Made by a program: the position numbers and the translations under genes. This document shows positions 1-10,004 of a stretch of 64,000 bases of DNA, in pieces (position 1 is the stretch's first letter; each line of letters starts with the position of its first letter). Source of the DNA: Nostoc sp. TH1S01 (GTDB taxonomy: Bacteria; Cyanobacteriota; Cyanobacteriia; Cyanobacteriales; Nostocaceae); the NCBI GenBank assembly GCA_018993265.1, contig JAGKSW010000061.1:1-64000 (forward strand). The letters are read 5' to 3'. Below the pieces are notes generated by a model. It was not told the origin of the DNA. It was given only the letters and a program-made list of their open reading frames with translations, and made no database searches.

Positions 1-138
1 TCTGTTACCTGAATCCTTACATATTTATATGTGGAGAAGAAAAGATATGGGCTACACTATAAACTTAATACACCAGAAATTTATTGGTTGGCTGAGGCAA
101 TCAGTAATTTTTTAGATATACCCATTACTTGGGTTTAG
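1..138 (+). pseudogene. Tail of an unrecognised reading frame at the left edge
   Basis: From base 13 a frame is open to a TAG at 136-138 and encodes a protein-like tail ending LDIPITWV. In that frame there is a TGA at 10-12, so either the gene enters the window in another frame (frameshift or decay) or the resemblance to a gene end is accidental. A hairpin followed by T residues at 184-212 fits as its terminator, which supports a transcript arriving from the left. I do not recognise the family. Confidence 0.25.
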
Positions 139-183
139 ATGTAACTATTTCATGTCGGATTCAGTGAAAGACTTATCATTAAG

Positions 184-212
184 ACCACAAGTAAGAGGGT
201 TTTGTGGTTTTT
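184..212 (+). terminator. Rho-independent terminator-like hairpin
   Basis: A 7-bp perfect stem (ACCACAA with TTGTGGT), a 10-nt loop and a run of five T on the plus strand. It would end a transcript entering from the left edge. Confidence 0.5.
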
Positions 213-319
213 GCATAGATGTCTTGAATTATTGCTAATTAGCCGGATATAATATTAATAATTACCAATTTAGTCTTTCTAAAATTCTCTAGATATGGCG
301 ATTACATATATTAAAATTC

Positions 320-355
320 ATCCCAGCACCTGTCTAGAAAGTAAGATGTTGGGAT
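320..355 (-). terminator. Hairpin downstream of map
   Basis: A 9-bp stem with one G-T pair (ATCCCAGCA against TGTTGGGAT) lies 25 bases past the map stop codon. Read on the minus strand it is followed by GAATTTTAAT, a weak T-rich tail. Confidence 0.4.
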
Positions 356-379
356 CAATTACAATCGCTATTACTGAAA

Positions 380-1207
380 TTAAATTTTAGTGCGATCAGT
401 CAAAATTTCATAACCAGTTTCTGTCACTAAAACTGTATGCTCAAATTGAGCCGACAGAGAATTATCTACCGTTACCGCTGTCCAACGGTCAGCTAATGTG
501 CGCGTGTGTTTAGAACCTGCATTTAAAATTGGTTCAATTGCCAAAGTCATTCCCGCACGCAATTTCACATTCGGCATCTCTCTTGTACGGAAGTTAAATA
601 CTGATGGTTCTTCGTGCAAGTTACGACCAACACCATGTCCGGTAAATTCTTCCACTACACTATAACCATTAGCTTTTACATGGTCTTCTATAGCTCCAGC
701 TAGGTCAAGTAAATATGCACCAGCTTTAACTTGTTCTATACCTTTATATAAAGCTTCTTCAGCTACACGAATTAGGTTAGCAGCTTCGAGAGTGACTTCA
801 CCGACAGCAATTGTAATGCAAGAATCGCCGTGGAAACCTTGGTAACATGCACCTGTATCTACTTTTAATACATCCCCCGCACGGATGACTTTTTTAGGAC
901 TAGGGATACCATGCACTACTTCATTGTTGATACTAGCGCAAATAGAGCCAGTAAAACCGTGATATCCTTTAAAACTAGGTATTGCATCCATTTCCCGGAT
1001 GCGTTTTTCCGCATAAGCATCCAAGTCAGCTGTTGTCATCCCTGGCTTTACCAGTTCAGAAATTTCTTTCAATACCGTTGCGACAATTTTCGCAGATTGC
1101 CGCATAATTTCAATTTCACGCGGCGATTTGATTTCAATTCCCCGGCGCTGCTTTTGTGGAGGCGTGGTCTTAACTGGTTGCGAAAGCAAGTTGCTAAAAA
1201 TGTTCAT
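380..1207 (-). CDS. map: Type I methionine aminopeptidase
   Basis: Removes the initiator methionine from nascent proteins in the cytoplasm. The five metal ligands of the family are visible: D117 (in VDTG), D128 (in GDS), H191 (in GHGVG), E225 (in IEP) and E256 (in EHT), with the substrate-binding His near 99 (EVVHGIP). The 275-residue length includes about 23 residues before the usual start of the catalytic core; this short basic extension is unlike the minimal E. coli form. The gene stands alone on the minus strand, with a hairpin after its stop and a long gene-free region upstream. Cyanobacteria often carry several map paralogues, so this may not be the only copy. Confidence 0.95.
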   Translation of the reverse strand: MNIFSNLLSQPVKTTPPQKQRRGIEIKSPREIEIMRQSAKIVATVLKEISELVKPGMTTADLDAYAEKRIREMDAIPSFKGYHGFTGSICASINNEVVHGIPSPKKVIRAGDVLKVDTGACYQGFHGDSCITIAVGEVTLEAANLIRVAEEALYKGIEQVKAGAYLLDLAGAIEDHVKANGYSVVEEFTGHGVGRNLHEEPSVFNFRTREMPNVKLRAGMTLAIEPILNAGSKHTRTLADRWTAVTVDNSLSAQFEHTVLVTETGYEILTDRTKI

Positions 1208-2364
1208 GTGCTAATAATAATTACTTGGGTCTTGTCAATTGTGAGACAGACTTTATCCAAAATTCAGAACTTGGTTCTCTTTATACGGCAAAAACTTTAG
1301 CTTTTTGGCAATGACTTTTCCTATCTCACAGATTTTCGGTGAAATCGAAACAGTCAAACGATAGGCCTACAAAGGTTTTAGCGTGTGCGATCGCATTCTG
1401 CGAAATATGGATAAAGTTGAGCTAAGTTGAGAAATAATATCTATAATTACCTTAACTTATATTAAGTCTTACGAAAGATATTACAAACTTCTAAATAAAA
1501 AACTGTTCGATTATAGCAAGTAACGTGAGATTGTCTTCTTTTTTCTCAGTTAGCTCCGGAGCCTACATTTGCAGTAAGTCTGAAACTGTTGCATAATTTT
1601 AGGCGATCGTATAAATAATAATGATAATATTGCCCAAAGTCTTACACAATCTACACTTGTCACAGTCTGAATCTTATAGAATATCTGCCAAATGCCAAAC
1701 TATCTCCCTTGACTATTCATCAATTCATACATTGAAGGGATGAGACCAGTGCCTTAATGTTCAACTGGTTACAGATAATTACAGGCTATGTGTTGACTTT
1801 TACTTTTCCTTAAGATATATTTCTTTCGTAACGACTTAGACGTTGTAGTTGCTAGCAAGCAGCTTGATGTTTAAGAAATTATAAATAGTATCAGAGTAAT
1901 AAAACTAAATTTTAATTAGTTAGATTGCTTTGTTACAAGGTTTAATTGAATATTCTTTATTGAGATAACTTTGGTATTTAGAAGAAGCTGGGCTTCGATG
2001 GTCTTAATGATCTCAGTCCCTTCTGACTAACCTTTAGCTTTTTGTGATGTATTTACATAAAGCCAAGGAGGAATTTTGCAGTATAACTGTCTCTACAACT
2101 ACAAGCCAGAATTAAGCACAAAATACACCCGGAATTTCCGGTAAATCAACCATAACAAAAAATAACCCTAACGTAAACAGTCTAACACATAAGAAATAAT
2201 AATCTTAGGCATGGATTTTTTAGACGTACAATCTAGCACAGGTTTACACGCTATATGGTAGCATCATCAATATTTTTTACAAAAAAATACTTTTATCAAT
2301 AAAAGGATAGCAGCCGCCCTCGTTGATAATAAACTTATCCGTACTTTCGTAGATATCTGCAATT
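1208..2364. other. 1.16-kb gene-free region between map and wzc
   Basis: I see no convincing coding sequence on either strand. It contains one HIP1 octamer near 1387 and a short palindrome, CCGGAATTTCCGG, at 2129-2141. As the divergent upstream region of map and of the polysaccharide island it should hold both promoters, but no consensus promoter stands out. The wzc start has no obvious Shine-Dalgarno sequence. Confidence 0.5.
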
Positions 2365-4560
2365 ATGGAAACTAATCCCAACATTGAAGAGATAGATTTT
2401 CAAAAATACCTACTTGTTCTCAAACGGCGTTGGGTTCCCGCAGTAGGAGTTTTTGGAATGGTTGTTGCACTCGCATCCTTGTCTGCTTTTTCAGCAAAAC
2501 CATCCTACGAAGCACAGGGAAGACTGTTGATTAGTACGAATCGTACCCCTTCACTCACAGGTTTAGGAGAAGCCATCGGTAGGATAGAGTCTCTGAGTGC
2601 TACAAACAATCCTATAGACACTCAAGCACAGATATTGCAATCTGTGCCTGTAGTTGAAGAAACAATTAAAACACTGAACCTGAAGGATGAGCAAGGAGGA
2701 TTTATTACCATTGATGACTTTACTAGTAGAGTTAAGGCCGTCAATGTAAGAGGAACTGAGATATTAGAAATTTCCTATACAGATGGAGATCCAGTTTTGG
2801 CAGCAAAAGTTGTCAATCAACTGATGAAAGTCTATATCAAAAACAACATAGAGGCTAATCGCGCTGATGCAGTCTCGGCTCGCAAGTTTATTGATGAAGA
2901 ACTACCTAAGACTGAAGCGGCTGTTAAGATAGCAGAATTAAACTTACGTAAATTTAAAGAACAAAACAAAATAATTGATTTGACCGAAGAGGCTAATTTA
3001 TCGGTACAAACCATTGCTACCCTAGAACAGCAAATTGCTCAAACCCAAGCTCAATTAGCCAACGCTACAGCTCGGACACAACAATTGCAAAATCAGGCAA
3101 GTATTGATGCCAAGCAATCTGTAACTTTTGCATCTTTAAGTCAAATACCAGGAATTCAGTTAGTACTTACTCAACTCCAAGAAGCACAAAACCAATTAGC
3201 AGTTGAGCGCACTCGTCTGCAACCAACGAATCCCACCATTGTTAACTTAGAAGAAAAAATTGTTGGGTTGAAAAATTTACTAGATGAACGCATCCAACAA
3301 GTTTTGGGTAGTAATCAGCAAATTTCTGTGGGCAATATCCAGATTGGTGAGCTGAGACAAAGATTGATTGCAGACTTTGCTCAGGCTGAATCAGAGCGTG
3401 TAGGTTTAGCCCAACAAATAACTGCATTATCAAGTAAATGGTATGCATACAAACAAAGAGCAAATATTTTACCCAAACTAGAACAGACTCAAAGACAACT
3501 AGAACGTCAGCTTAAAGCAGCTCAAACAACCTACGAAGCACTTTTAACAAAACTACAAGAAGTTCAAGTAGCAGAAAATCAAAATATTGGCAATGCCCGT
3601 GTCATTTCCCCAGCATTAGTTCCAGATCAACCTTCAGGCCCGCGCAAAGCACTGACTATTTTAGGTGGCGGAGTATTCGGCATCATAATTGCCCTAATTG
3701 CAGCCTTCACTTTAGATTTAATTGACCAGTCAGTGAAGACGGTTAAAGAAGCTAAGGGATTGTTTCAATATACCTTGTTGGGTGTGATTCCTTATGTAGG
3801 CAAAAATAGTCATGGTCAAAGAAGTTCTTATAAATCCGGGTTTGATAAACAAATCCCCAGAGTGATTGGTAGAGATATCCCCCAATTTCCTGTTGGGGAT
3901 GCGTACCAAATGCTACAAGCAAATTTAAATTTTCTCAGTTCTGATCAAAAATTAAAAGCGATCGTAGTTACTAGTTGTGTGCCTAGAGAAGGTAAATCTG
4001 CGGTAGCAGCAAATTTAGCTGTGTCAATGACACAGATGGGGCATAGGGTTCTACTGGTTGATGCAGATATGCGCTCTCCTATGCAGCACCATATATGGGA
4101 GATGACAAATGCGGTAGGATTGTCAAATGTTATGGTTGATCAAGCAACTCTTGATGTAGCTGTACAACGAGTCTTGCCTAATCTCTGCGTTCTTACCGCT
4201 GGAGTTGTACCTCCCAATCCAGTAGCATTGTTAGATTCTCAAAAGATGAATGCTCTCGTTGCATCTTTTCGAGAAAATTATGATTTCGTAATTTTCGATA
4301 CCCCTCCTCTAGCAGGAATGGCTGATGCTGCTGTTTTAAGCAAGCTAGCTGACGGAATCTTATTAGTAGTTCGTCCTGGGGTAATTGAGTATTCTAGTGG
4401 TAATGCTGCGAAAGAGTTCCTCAAACAGTCAGGACAACAAGTTTTGGGTATGGTAATCAATGGTGTGAATATTAAGCAAGAGCCTGACAGCTACTTCTAT
4501 TACTCTAGAGAATCTTTTGAATTTGTTGAAACTCCAAGCAATTCTGTTATTGCTAAATAG
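2365..4560 (+). CDS. Wzc-type polysaccharide co-polymerase / BY-kinase
   Basis: Inner-membrane protein controlling chain length and export of Wzx/Wzy polysaccharides, fused to a bacterial tyrosine kinase. Two membrane helices (about residues 23-46 and 430-452) bracket a long periplasmic domain rich in Gln/Glu coiled coil (about 185-410). The cytoplasmic kinase has Walker A ending G543-K544-S545, Walker A' with D566 and D568, and Walker B with D645 (FDTPP). The C-terminus has a short tyrosine cluster (SYFYYS), the usual autophosphorylation site, though it is poorer in Tyr than E. coli Wzc. 731 residues is normal for the family. It is the first gene of the island and probably its first cistron; no Wza- or Wzb-like gene is beside it. 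Confidence 0.93.
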   Translation: METNPNIEEIDFQKYLLVLKRRWVPAVGVFGMVVALASLSAFSAKPSYEAQGRLLISTNRTPSLTGLGEAIGRIESLSATNNPIDTQAQILQSVPVVEETIKTLNLKDEQGGFITIDDFTSRVKAVNVRGTEILEISYTDGDPVLAAKVVNQLMKVYIKNNIEANRADAVSARKFIDEELPKTEAAVKIAELNLRKFKEQNKIIDLTEEANLSVQTIATLEQQIAQTQAQLANATARTQQLQNQASIDAKQSVTFASLSQIPGIQLVLTQLQEAQNQLAVERTRLQPTNPTIVNLEEKIVGLKNLLDERIQQVLGSNQQISVGNIQIGELRQRLIADFAQAESERVGLAQQITALSSKWYAYKQRANILPKLEQTQRQLERQLKAAQTTYEALLTKLQEVQVAENQNIGNARVISPALVPDQPSGPRKALTILGGGVFGIIIALIAAFTLDLIDQSVKTVKEAKGLFQYTLLGVIPYVGKNSHGQRSSYKSGFDKQIPRVIGRDIPQFPVGDAYQMLQANLNFLSSDQKLKAIVVTSCVPREGKSAVAANLAVSMTQMGHRVLLVDADMRSPMQHHIWEMTNAVGLSNVMVDQATLDVAVQRVLPNLCVLTAGVVPPNPVALLDSQKMNALVASFRENYDFVIFDTPPLAGMADAAVLSKLADGILLVVRPGVIEYSSGNAAKEFLKQSGQQVLGMVINGVNIKQEPDSYFYYSRESFEFVETPSNSVIAK

Positions 4561-4627
4561 ACTTATTCAACTTTGAATGAAGATGAAATTAATAAGTTAT
4601 TGACCTGCATTTTACTAACTTCAAACC

Positions 4628-5530
4628 ATGAAAACCCCAGTTGCTTTCATAATATTCAAAAGACCAGATACCACAGAGAAAGTATTTGAAGCAATTCGTC
4701 AAGCGAAACCATCAAAACTTTTTGTCATTGCAGATGGAGCGCGTGATGAACGTCCTGGTGAGGAAAAAAAGTGTGAAGATACTCGTGCAATTATTGACAA
4801 AGTAGATTGGGAGTGTGAAGTACTTAAGAATTACTCTCCTATTAACTTGGGTTGTGGTAGGCGCGTTGCTAGTGGGCTGGACTGGGTATTTCAAAACGTT
4901 GAAGAAGCAATTATTTTAGAGGATGATTGTGTACCTCATCCTAGTTTTTTTCCATTCTGTGAAGAATTATTGCAAATTTACAAATATGATGAACGCATTA
5001 TGTCAATTGGAGGCTTGAGTATACCTCACAAAAAAAATCAAGCAGATTATAGTTATCACTTTTCTCTTTATCCCCGTATTTGGGGTTGGGCTACTTGGAG
5101 AAGAGCTTGGAAATATTTTGATTTTGATATGAAACTTTGGCCGGAATTACGTAATATAAATTTACTAGCATCTTTATTTAAAGATAATAAAACAGTAAAT
5201 CATTGGACAAAAATATTTCAATCAACGTACGAAAAAAGAAAAAATGTTTGGGGATATCAGTGGACTTTTGCTTGTTGGTTTCAAAACGGGCTTACTATTA
5301 TTCCTTGTGCTAACTTGGTCAGGAATATCGGATTTGGTGAAGATGCAACTAATACAATATACTTAGATGAATTTCGTTCCCAAGCTATTTTAGAAAAAAT
5401 GAATTTTCCACTTCAGCACCCCCCCTTTGTAACTAGAGATTTTCAAACTGAAGAGTGGTTACAAAATAATATCCATAACCATAGTTTTATTAGGCGATTT
5501 TCTCAAAAGATTTCAAAGATTTTGAAATAA
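4628..5530 (+). CDS. GT2-like glycosyltransferase (copy 1)
   Basis: Predicted GT-A sugar transferase of the type often annotated as glycosyl/sugar transferase near polysaccharide genes. The N-terminus (VAFIIFKRPDTTEKVF) is the nucleotide-binding strand and the metal-binding acidic motif is E98-D99-D100 in LEDDC. No membrane segment is seen, so it is cytoplasmic or peripheral. It is clearly a close relative of the gene at 18774: long blocks such as TEKVFEAIRQAKP and VEEAIILEDDC are identical. As there, a polysaccharide pyruvyl transferase gene follows, 51 bases downstream, so the two likely act on the same sugar. Donor and acceptor are unknown. Confidence 0.8.
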   Translation: MKTPVAFIIFKRPDTTEKVFEAIRQAKPSKLFVIADGARDERPGEEKKCEDTRAIIDKVDWECEVLKNYSPINLGCGRRVASGLDWVFQNVEEAIILEDDCVPHPSFFPFCEELLQIYKYDERIMSIGGLSIPHKKNQADYSYHFSLYPRIWGWATWRRAWKYFDFDMKLWPELRNINLLASLFKDNKTVNHWTKIFQSTYEKRKNVWGYQWTFACWFQNGLTIIPCANLVRNIGFGEDATNTIYLDEFRSQAILEKMNFPLQHPPFVTRDFQTEEWLQNNIHNHSFIRRFSQKISKILK

Positions 5531-5581
5531 AAGTTAATGACTAAACTAAAATAGTTTTTTAATTTAAAATTAGGAACAAAA

Positions 5582-6610
5582 ATGAAAGTAGGAATTTGGG
5601 GTTCATATAATTATGGAAACTATGGTGATGATTTAATGGCAATTAAATTCGCCAGTGAATTAAAAAAAATGAGCGTTGAACCTTGGGTCTATCGTTTAGA
5701 TACTAATTTAGCTCAAAGGTATCAAATTCATACAACTCACTCCATAAAAGAACTATTCGAGAACACTAAATTTTGTATTATTGGTGGTGGTGGAATGCTG
5801 ACAGAATGTTCAGCAGCAAAAGTTGATTTTGAAGAATTGGATTATGCTGTTACTAGCAATCAGTGCCCTCTATTTCCTATTTCTGTAGGTAGTAATGGTC
5901 AAGAAAAAAATACAACACTGCCATTAGAAAATATAAAGTTATGGCAAAATCCTTATTGCCAGACATCTACTGTTAGGCTTTTAGGAGATGTTGCTCTTGT
6001 TGAAAAGTTGGGAAACAAAGCAATTTATTATCCTGATGTTTTGTTGTCAATCAGCGATTTATGGGACATTAAACCATTACCAAAGTCTAGCACGCAATTG
6101 CATGTAGGAATTAATATTGGTAAGTCTTTGAGCCGAAGTTTTATCTTATCTCAGCTGAGTTGGATTGCTGAGATTAAAAAAGATATTGTGTTTCATTTTA
6201 TCAGCACAAACTTACCTAACTCTTCGTATCGTAATCACATTCTTCCTCATAAAGAGTCTGACTATATTAAAAGTCATATTTATACAGATCCTATATCAAC
6301 TTTAAAATTTCTTAAATCTTTGGATTTATTAGTATCAAGTAAATTGCATCTAGGCTTAACTGCATTATCTTTAAACACACCATTTTATAGTTATGGTGGG
6401 ACAGGAAAAACAAAAGCATTTCTCAAAAGTATAAATGCAGAATTTGCTATTTTTAACTCTAAAAACATTATTGATTTATTCAAAGTAATAACTAATCCTT
6501 CCGAGGTGATTCAAGCTAAGAAGAAGTTTGATTTTAATAAATTGGAAGAGGAAAAGGTATTAAGTAAAGGCCATATTAAATTTTTAAAACAAGTTATTCA
6601 AACTTGTTGA
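5582..6610 (+). CDS. Polysaccharide pyruvyl transferase family protein (copy 1)
   Basis: The family transfers pyruvate from phosphoenolpyruvate to a polysaccharide sugar as a ketal, adding negative charge. The N-terminus has the family hallmark YGNYGDD (GNxGDD-type loop), followed by FCIIGGGGML near residue 65, a typical glycine-rich strand, and later SSKLHLGLTA, matching the conserved S-R/K-x-H motif of the C-terminal Rossmann half. Length 342 residues is normal. A clear AGGA-type ribosome binding site lies before the ATG. The region is very AT-rich, as is the rest of the island. It pairs with the preceding glycosyltransferase. Confidence 0.85.
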   Translation: MKVGIWGSYNYGNYGDDLMAIKFASELKKMSVEPWVYRLDTNLAQRYQIHTTHSIKELFENTKFCIIGGGGMLTECSAAKVDFEELDYAVTSNQCPLFPISVGSNGQEKNTTLPLENIKLWQNPYCQTSTVRLLGDVALVEKLGNKAIYYPDVLLSISDLWDIKPLPKSSTQLHVGINIGKSLSRSFILSQLSWIAEIKKDIVFHFISTNLPNSSYRNHILPHKESDYIKSHIYTDPISTLKFLKSLDLLVSSKLHLGLTALSLNTPFYSYGGTGKTKAFLKSINAEFAIFNSKNIIDLFKVITNPSEVIQAKKKFDFNKLEEEKVLSKGHIKFLKQVIQTC

Positions 6611-6938
6611 TACTTTGGGTTTAGTGTTAGCCTTAGTAATTACTGCTAGTTGTTCGCTGGTACAAGCAGGTGCAAAATAAGTACTTTCAAAACTAAATCC
6701 ACTACGCTATCTCTTTCGTATCTTAATTCCAATCTGGATTGATGAAGGCTAACGAGGCAAAAATTTTCATCATTCGGTTGAGGAGCTTAAGTAAGAATTG
6801 TGAACAACTAACGCAGAATTCAGCGAAATTAATTGTATGTTGCCATAAGTTTAATTAAGTTTCAGCGGCTTGCATAATTTTTAGCTCTCTACTACTTTTC
6901 AACCATTGTCTAAATTAGAGATTTGCAATAGAAATTTA
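6611..6938 (+). other. Gene-free spacer with a lipoprotein-signal-like peptide
   Basis: From TTG 6615 to TAA 6680 a 21-codon frame reads as a hydrophobic segment followed by ITASCS, a good lipobox, then stops six residues later. This looks like the signal remnant of a lost lipoprotein gene or a tiny lipopeptide. The remainder of the spacer shows nothing I recognise. Confidence 0.25.
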
Positions 6939-8252
6939 ATGTTAAACAAATTGAAATTTAAAAAACTATCTTTTTTTAAATCTCGTAAGGATTTAGCTGC
7001 AATTATTGTCAACACAGGTTGGTTGTTTGCTGATCGCATCCTCCGTATGGGTGGCAGCTTAATAGTAGGAGTTTGGGTAGCACGATACCTGGGCGTACAC
7101 AACTATGGTCTTTTTAATTATTCCTCTGCTTTTGTTGCATTATTTAGTCCAATTGCTAGTCTAGGATTAGATAGATTGGTAGTTCGCAGTGTTGTTAATG
7201 ATTTATCAGCTAAAGACAATATTTTAGGAACGACTTTTTGGCTAAAACTGATTGGTGCATTTTTATCGTCATTATTAGCTATTGGCTTGGCCTTGTTGTT
7301 AAATGAGAATCAACCACAAGCATTTTGGTTAGTAGTAATTTTTTCATCAGCTTCCATGTTTCAAGCTTTTGATACAATTGACATTTGGTTTCAATCGCAA
7401 GTTCAGTCAAAGTACACTGTAATTGGCAAGAATACAGCATTTTTTCTAACTATATTACTCAGAATTACTTTAGTTATTACTAAGTCACCCTTGTTATCTT
7501 TTGCTTGGGCTTCATTCGCTGAATCTGCCATAGGTGCATTAGGTTTGGTGGTTTTGTATAATTTTAAACATCATTCTCTTCATTCGTGGCGTTGGAAATT
7601 TGCTGTTGCAAAGTCTTTACTACGTGAAAGTTGGCCACTAATATTCTCTGGTTTGTCCATTGTAGTCTATATGAAGATAGACCAGGTTATGTTAGGTCAA
7701 ATGGTTGGTCAAGAAGCTGTAGGAGTTTATTCTGCTGCTGCTCGTATGTCTGAAGTATGGTATTTTATCCCTACGACTATTGTCTCTTCGTCTGCTCCTG
7801 CAATTTATGCTGCTAAAAAAGCAGCAAATGAAAACCTATATTATGGGCGGATAAAAAAGTTGCTTCGTTTGTTAACACTTACTAGTATTAGCATTGCTAT
7901 ACCCATGACCTTTTTATCAGGCAAAATAATAACAGTTTTATTTGGTAATAGCTATACAGAAGCAGGTACAATCTTATCAATTCATATTTGGGCTTCTTTA
8001 TTTGTATTCTTAGGAGTAGCATCAGGCCCGTGGTTTTTAGCCGAAGGTTTGTCTCATCTTTCTATGTATAGGACTCTAGCCGGAGCAATAACGAACATAG
8101 TGCTAAATATTATACTAATTCCCAGGTACTCAGGTGTTGGTGCTGCTATAGCGACTGTTATTTCTTATGCTGTTGGCTCATGTTTATTGAATGCTACCCA
8201 TCCAAAAACAAAGAAATTTTTCCTGCTTCAAGTCAAATCACTGTTTCTGTAA
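6939..8252 (+). CDS. Wzx-type oligosaccharide flippase
   Basis: Multipass membrane protein of the polysaccharide-transporter (MOP/MATE) superfamily that flips lipid-linked repeat units to the periplasm. The N-terminus has the hallmark NTGWLFADRILRMGGSLIVGVWVARYLG. Successive hydrophobic segments extend to the C-terminus, with the second half beginning near VYMKIDQVMLGQ, a conserved family block. I chose ATG 6939 over a TTG 33 bases upstream because it gives the usual short basic leader; the TTG would give 448 residues. With the Wzy-like gene at 17445 and the Wzc at 2365 it completes a Wzx/Wzy export route. Confidence 0.9.
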   Translation: MLNKLKFKKLSFFKSRKDLAAIIVNTGWLFADRILRMGGSLIVGVWVARYLGVHNYGLFNYSSAFVALFSPIASLGLDRLVVRSVVNDLSAKDNILGTTFWLKLIGAFLSSLLAIGLALLLNENQPQAFWLVVIFSSASMFQAFDTIDIWFQSQVQSKYTVIGKNTAFFLTILLRITLVITKSPLLSFAWASFAESAIGALGLVVLYNFKHHSLHSWRWKFAVAKSLLRESWPLIFSGLSIVVYMKIDQVMLGQMVGQEAVGVYSAAARMSEVWYFIPTTIVSSSAPAIYAAKKAANENLYYGRIKKLLRLLTLTSISIAIPMTFLSGKIITVLFGNSYTEAGTILSIHIWASLFVFLGVASGPWFLAEGLSHLSMYRTLAGAITNIVLNIILIPRYSGVGAAIATVISYAVGSCLLNATHPKTKKFFLLQVKSLFL

Positions 8253-8293
8253 AATTTATTTTTAAATATCGAATTTTACAATACCTAACTTTT

Positions 8294-9055
8294 ATGGTTA
8301 CTTCATCAGATAAACAAAATTCTATAAAATTTAAGTATCAACAAATCAGCTTAATAAGCTTATTACGGTTTGAACTATTAAGTTTATATGGAAGAAAAAT
8401 ATTGCGTCCAAAGCCTAAACTAAAAAAAGATAGTTTAAATTTATTAAATTTAGGTTGCGGCTCAACTATTTTTGAAGGTTGGATAAATGCAGATTTTTTT
8501 ACCAATACTGTTAGATTCTGGGAAAGACCTGCTAGCAGTCGTGATTGGATGCTTGATTTGAGATATCCAATGAATTGTGATGATAATGTTTGGGATGGAG
8601 TTTTTTCAGAACATACTCTGGAACATTTGTATCCTCATCAAGCCCTGCATTTACTCAAAGAGATATATCGAACAATGAAACCTGGTGCATGGTTAAGAGT
8701 TACTGTCCCTGATTTAAGGAAATATGTGCATTACTATTGCGGTGAGCTAGTAGATGAAAGATTTAATACTTGGCAGACAGGATGTGAGGCAATTAGATAT
8801 TTAACACAAGATAATCTTCATTTATCTATTTGGGATTGTGAGCTATTAAGTAGTTATTTAAAGGAAGTAGGTTTTATTAATATAAAAGAAGTTTCTTTCA
8901 TGGAAGGAACGGATACTTTACTACTTAAAGACAAATATAAGAGGGCTTGGGAAACTTTGTACATGGAAGCTCAAAAACCTAATTATAATTTTAGTAAAGG
9001 GCAGTTAAATGATGAACAAAATAAATTTTTTACCGACTCAAAGTCAATTGATTAA
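8294..9055 (+). CDS. SAM-dependent methyltransferase
   Basis: Class I methyltransferase fold. Motif I is LLNLGCGSTIFEGWINADF, the acidic end of strand 2 follows, and EHTLEHLYPHQALHLLKEIYR plus MKPGAWLRVTVPD is the typical small-molecule/sugar methyltransferase pattern. The frame is open from 8180, overlapping the flippase by 73 bases; ATG 8294 removes that overlap and starts with a polar leader, so I prefer it (253 residues). It overlaps the downstream dioxygenase gene by 47 bases, implying co-translation and a linked function, perhaps O-methylation of a polysaccharide sugar. The substrate is inferred from context only. Confidence 0.82.
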   Translation: MVTSSDKQNSIKFKYQQISLISLLRFELLSLYGRKILRPKPKLKKDSLNLLNLGCGSTIFEGWINADFFTNTVRFWERPASSRDWMLDLRYPMNCDDNVWDGVFSEHTLEHLYPHQALHLLKEIYRTMKPGAWLRVTVPDLRKYVHYYCGELVDERFNTWQTGCEAIRYLTQDNLHLSIWDCELLSSYLKEVGFINIKEVSFMEGTDTLLLKDKYKRAWETLYMEAQKPNYNFSKGQLNDEQNKFFTDSKSID

Positions 9056-9890
9056 AGAATTTTATGAAGAAAATGGCTATGTAATAGTCAAAAATGTAAT
9101 TGAGCAAACTCATATTACAGCTTTTTTACAAGAGTTGGATAAATTTAAACTAATAAAAAAATATTATTATTTTGCCCATGATAATCACAAATTTGAGAAA
9201 CTAACAATTGATCAGGCAGGCTTATTAGAACATTCAATTCTAAATCCTTTAGATATGCCTTTTCAAAAAAGATTTGGTTATGCTGCATCAAAAATCATTT
9301 GGTCAAGTTCTGTATCTAGATTATTGGCAAGTTTAACTGATAGACAGAAGCATATAATGTGGCAATCAATTTTTATTGAAAAGTCTCATGGTATTTCGCC
9401 GCATCAAGATCACTACTATTTAGATACTGACCCTCCAGGGAACTTAGTTGCATGTTGGTTTGCATTAGAAAATATTAAAGAAGATGCAGGCTCTTTTTTT
9501 GTAGTTCCTCAAAGTCATCGTGGTTTCTTAGTTACCAGAGATAGAAAAACTCCAATTTTTAAAGACCATGATGGTTATCGATATAAAGTTAAAGAATTAA
9601 TGGAAACCGAAAACTGCAAAATGGTACCTATTACACCAGAAAAAGGAAGTGTAATTTTATGGCATCCTTTTCTAATTCATGGTTCTTTTCAAAATAAGAA
9701 TCCGCGTCTTTCTAGAAAATCTTTAATTGCTCATTTTCTTCCAGAAGGGTATACTCTGCTCAGAACTTCTCAACCTAAATCAACTATTACTTCTACAAAT
9801 TCAGACATTTTGTTGCCAAAGAAAAGTATTTTGAGGAAAATGAAAGAAAGTTTAATTTATATTCCTTACTTGCTTCAGCAAATATTATAA
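9009..9890 (+). CDS. Phytanoyl-CoA dioxygenase (PhyH)-like Fe(II)/2-oxoglutarate oxygenase
   Basis: The facial triad of the superfamily is visible: H132-Q-D134 in SPHQDHYY and the distal histidine H224 in LIHGS, with R233 or R236 placed to bind 2-oxoglutarate. The core (VACWFALENIKEDAGSFFVVPQSHRG) is the standard PhyH strand arrangement. Length 293 residues is typical. It starts within the last 47 bases of the methyltransferase gene, so the two are translationally coupled. PhyH proteins hydroxylate diverse small molecules; inside a polysaccharide island the likely substrate is a sugar or its substituent, but the sequence does not show which. Two ATG codons lie at 9009 and 9012. Confidence 0.85.
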   Translation: MMNKINFLPTQSQLIKEFYEENGYVIVKNVIEQTHITAFLQELDKFKLIKKYYYFAHDNHKFEKLTIDQAGLLEHSILNPLDMPFQKRFGYAASKIIWSSSVSRLLASLTDRQKHIMWQSIFIEKSHGISPHQDHYYLDTDPPGNLVACWFALENIKEDAGSFFVVPQSHRGFLVTRDRKTPIFKDHDGYRYKVKELMETENCKMVPITPEKGSVILWHPFLIHGSFQNKNPRLSRKSLIAHFLPEGYTLLRTSQPKSTITSTNSDILLPKKSILRKMKESLIYIPYLLQQIL

Positions 9891-10004
9891 TTAATTTTTT
9901 CGACAAACTTGGGCGTATTTATAATATAATTCTGTTCATTACAGTTGATATATGAAAAAATTCTGGTTATTCAGTGTATTTTATAAAAAGTTAATGTTAC
10001 ATTA

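Noticed and set aside
911-1300. 129-codon open frame opposite map
   Set aside because: It mostly overlaps map on the other strand and has no recognisable features.
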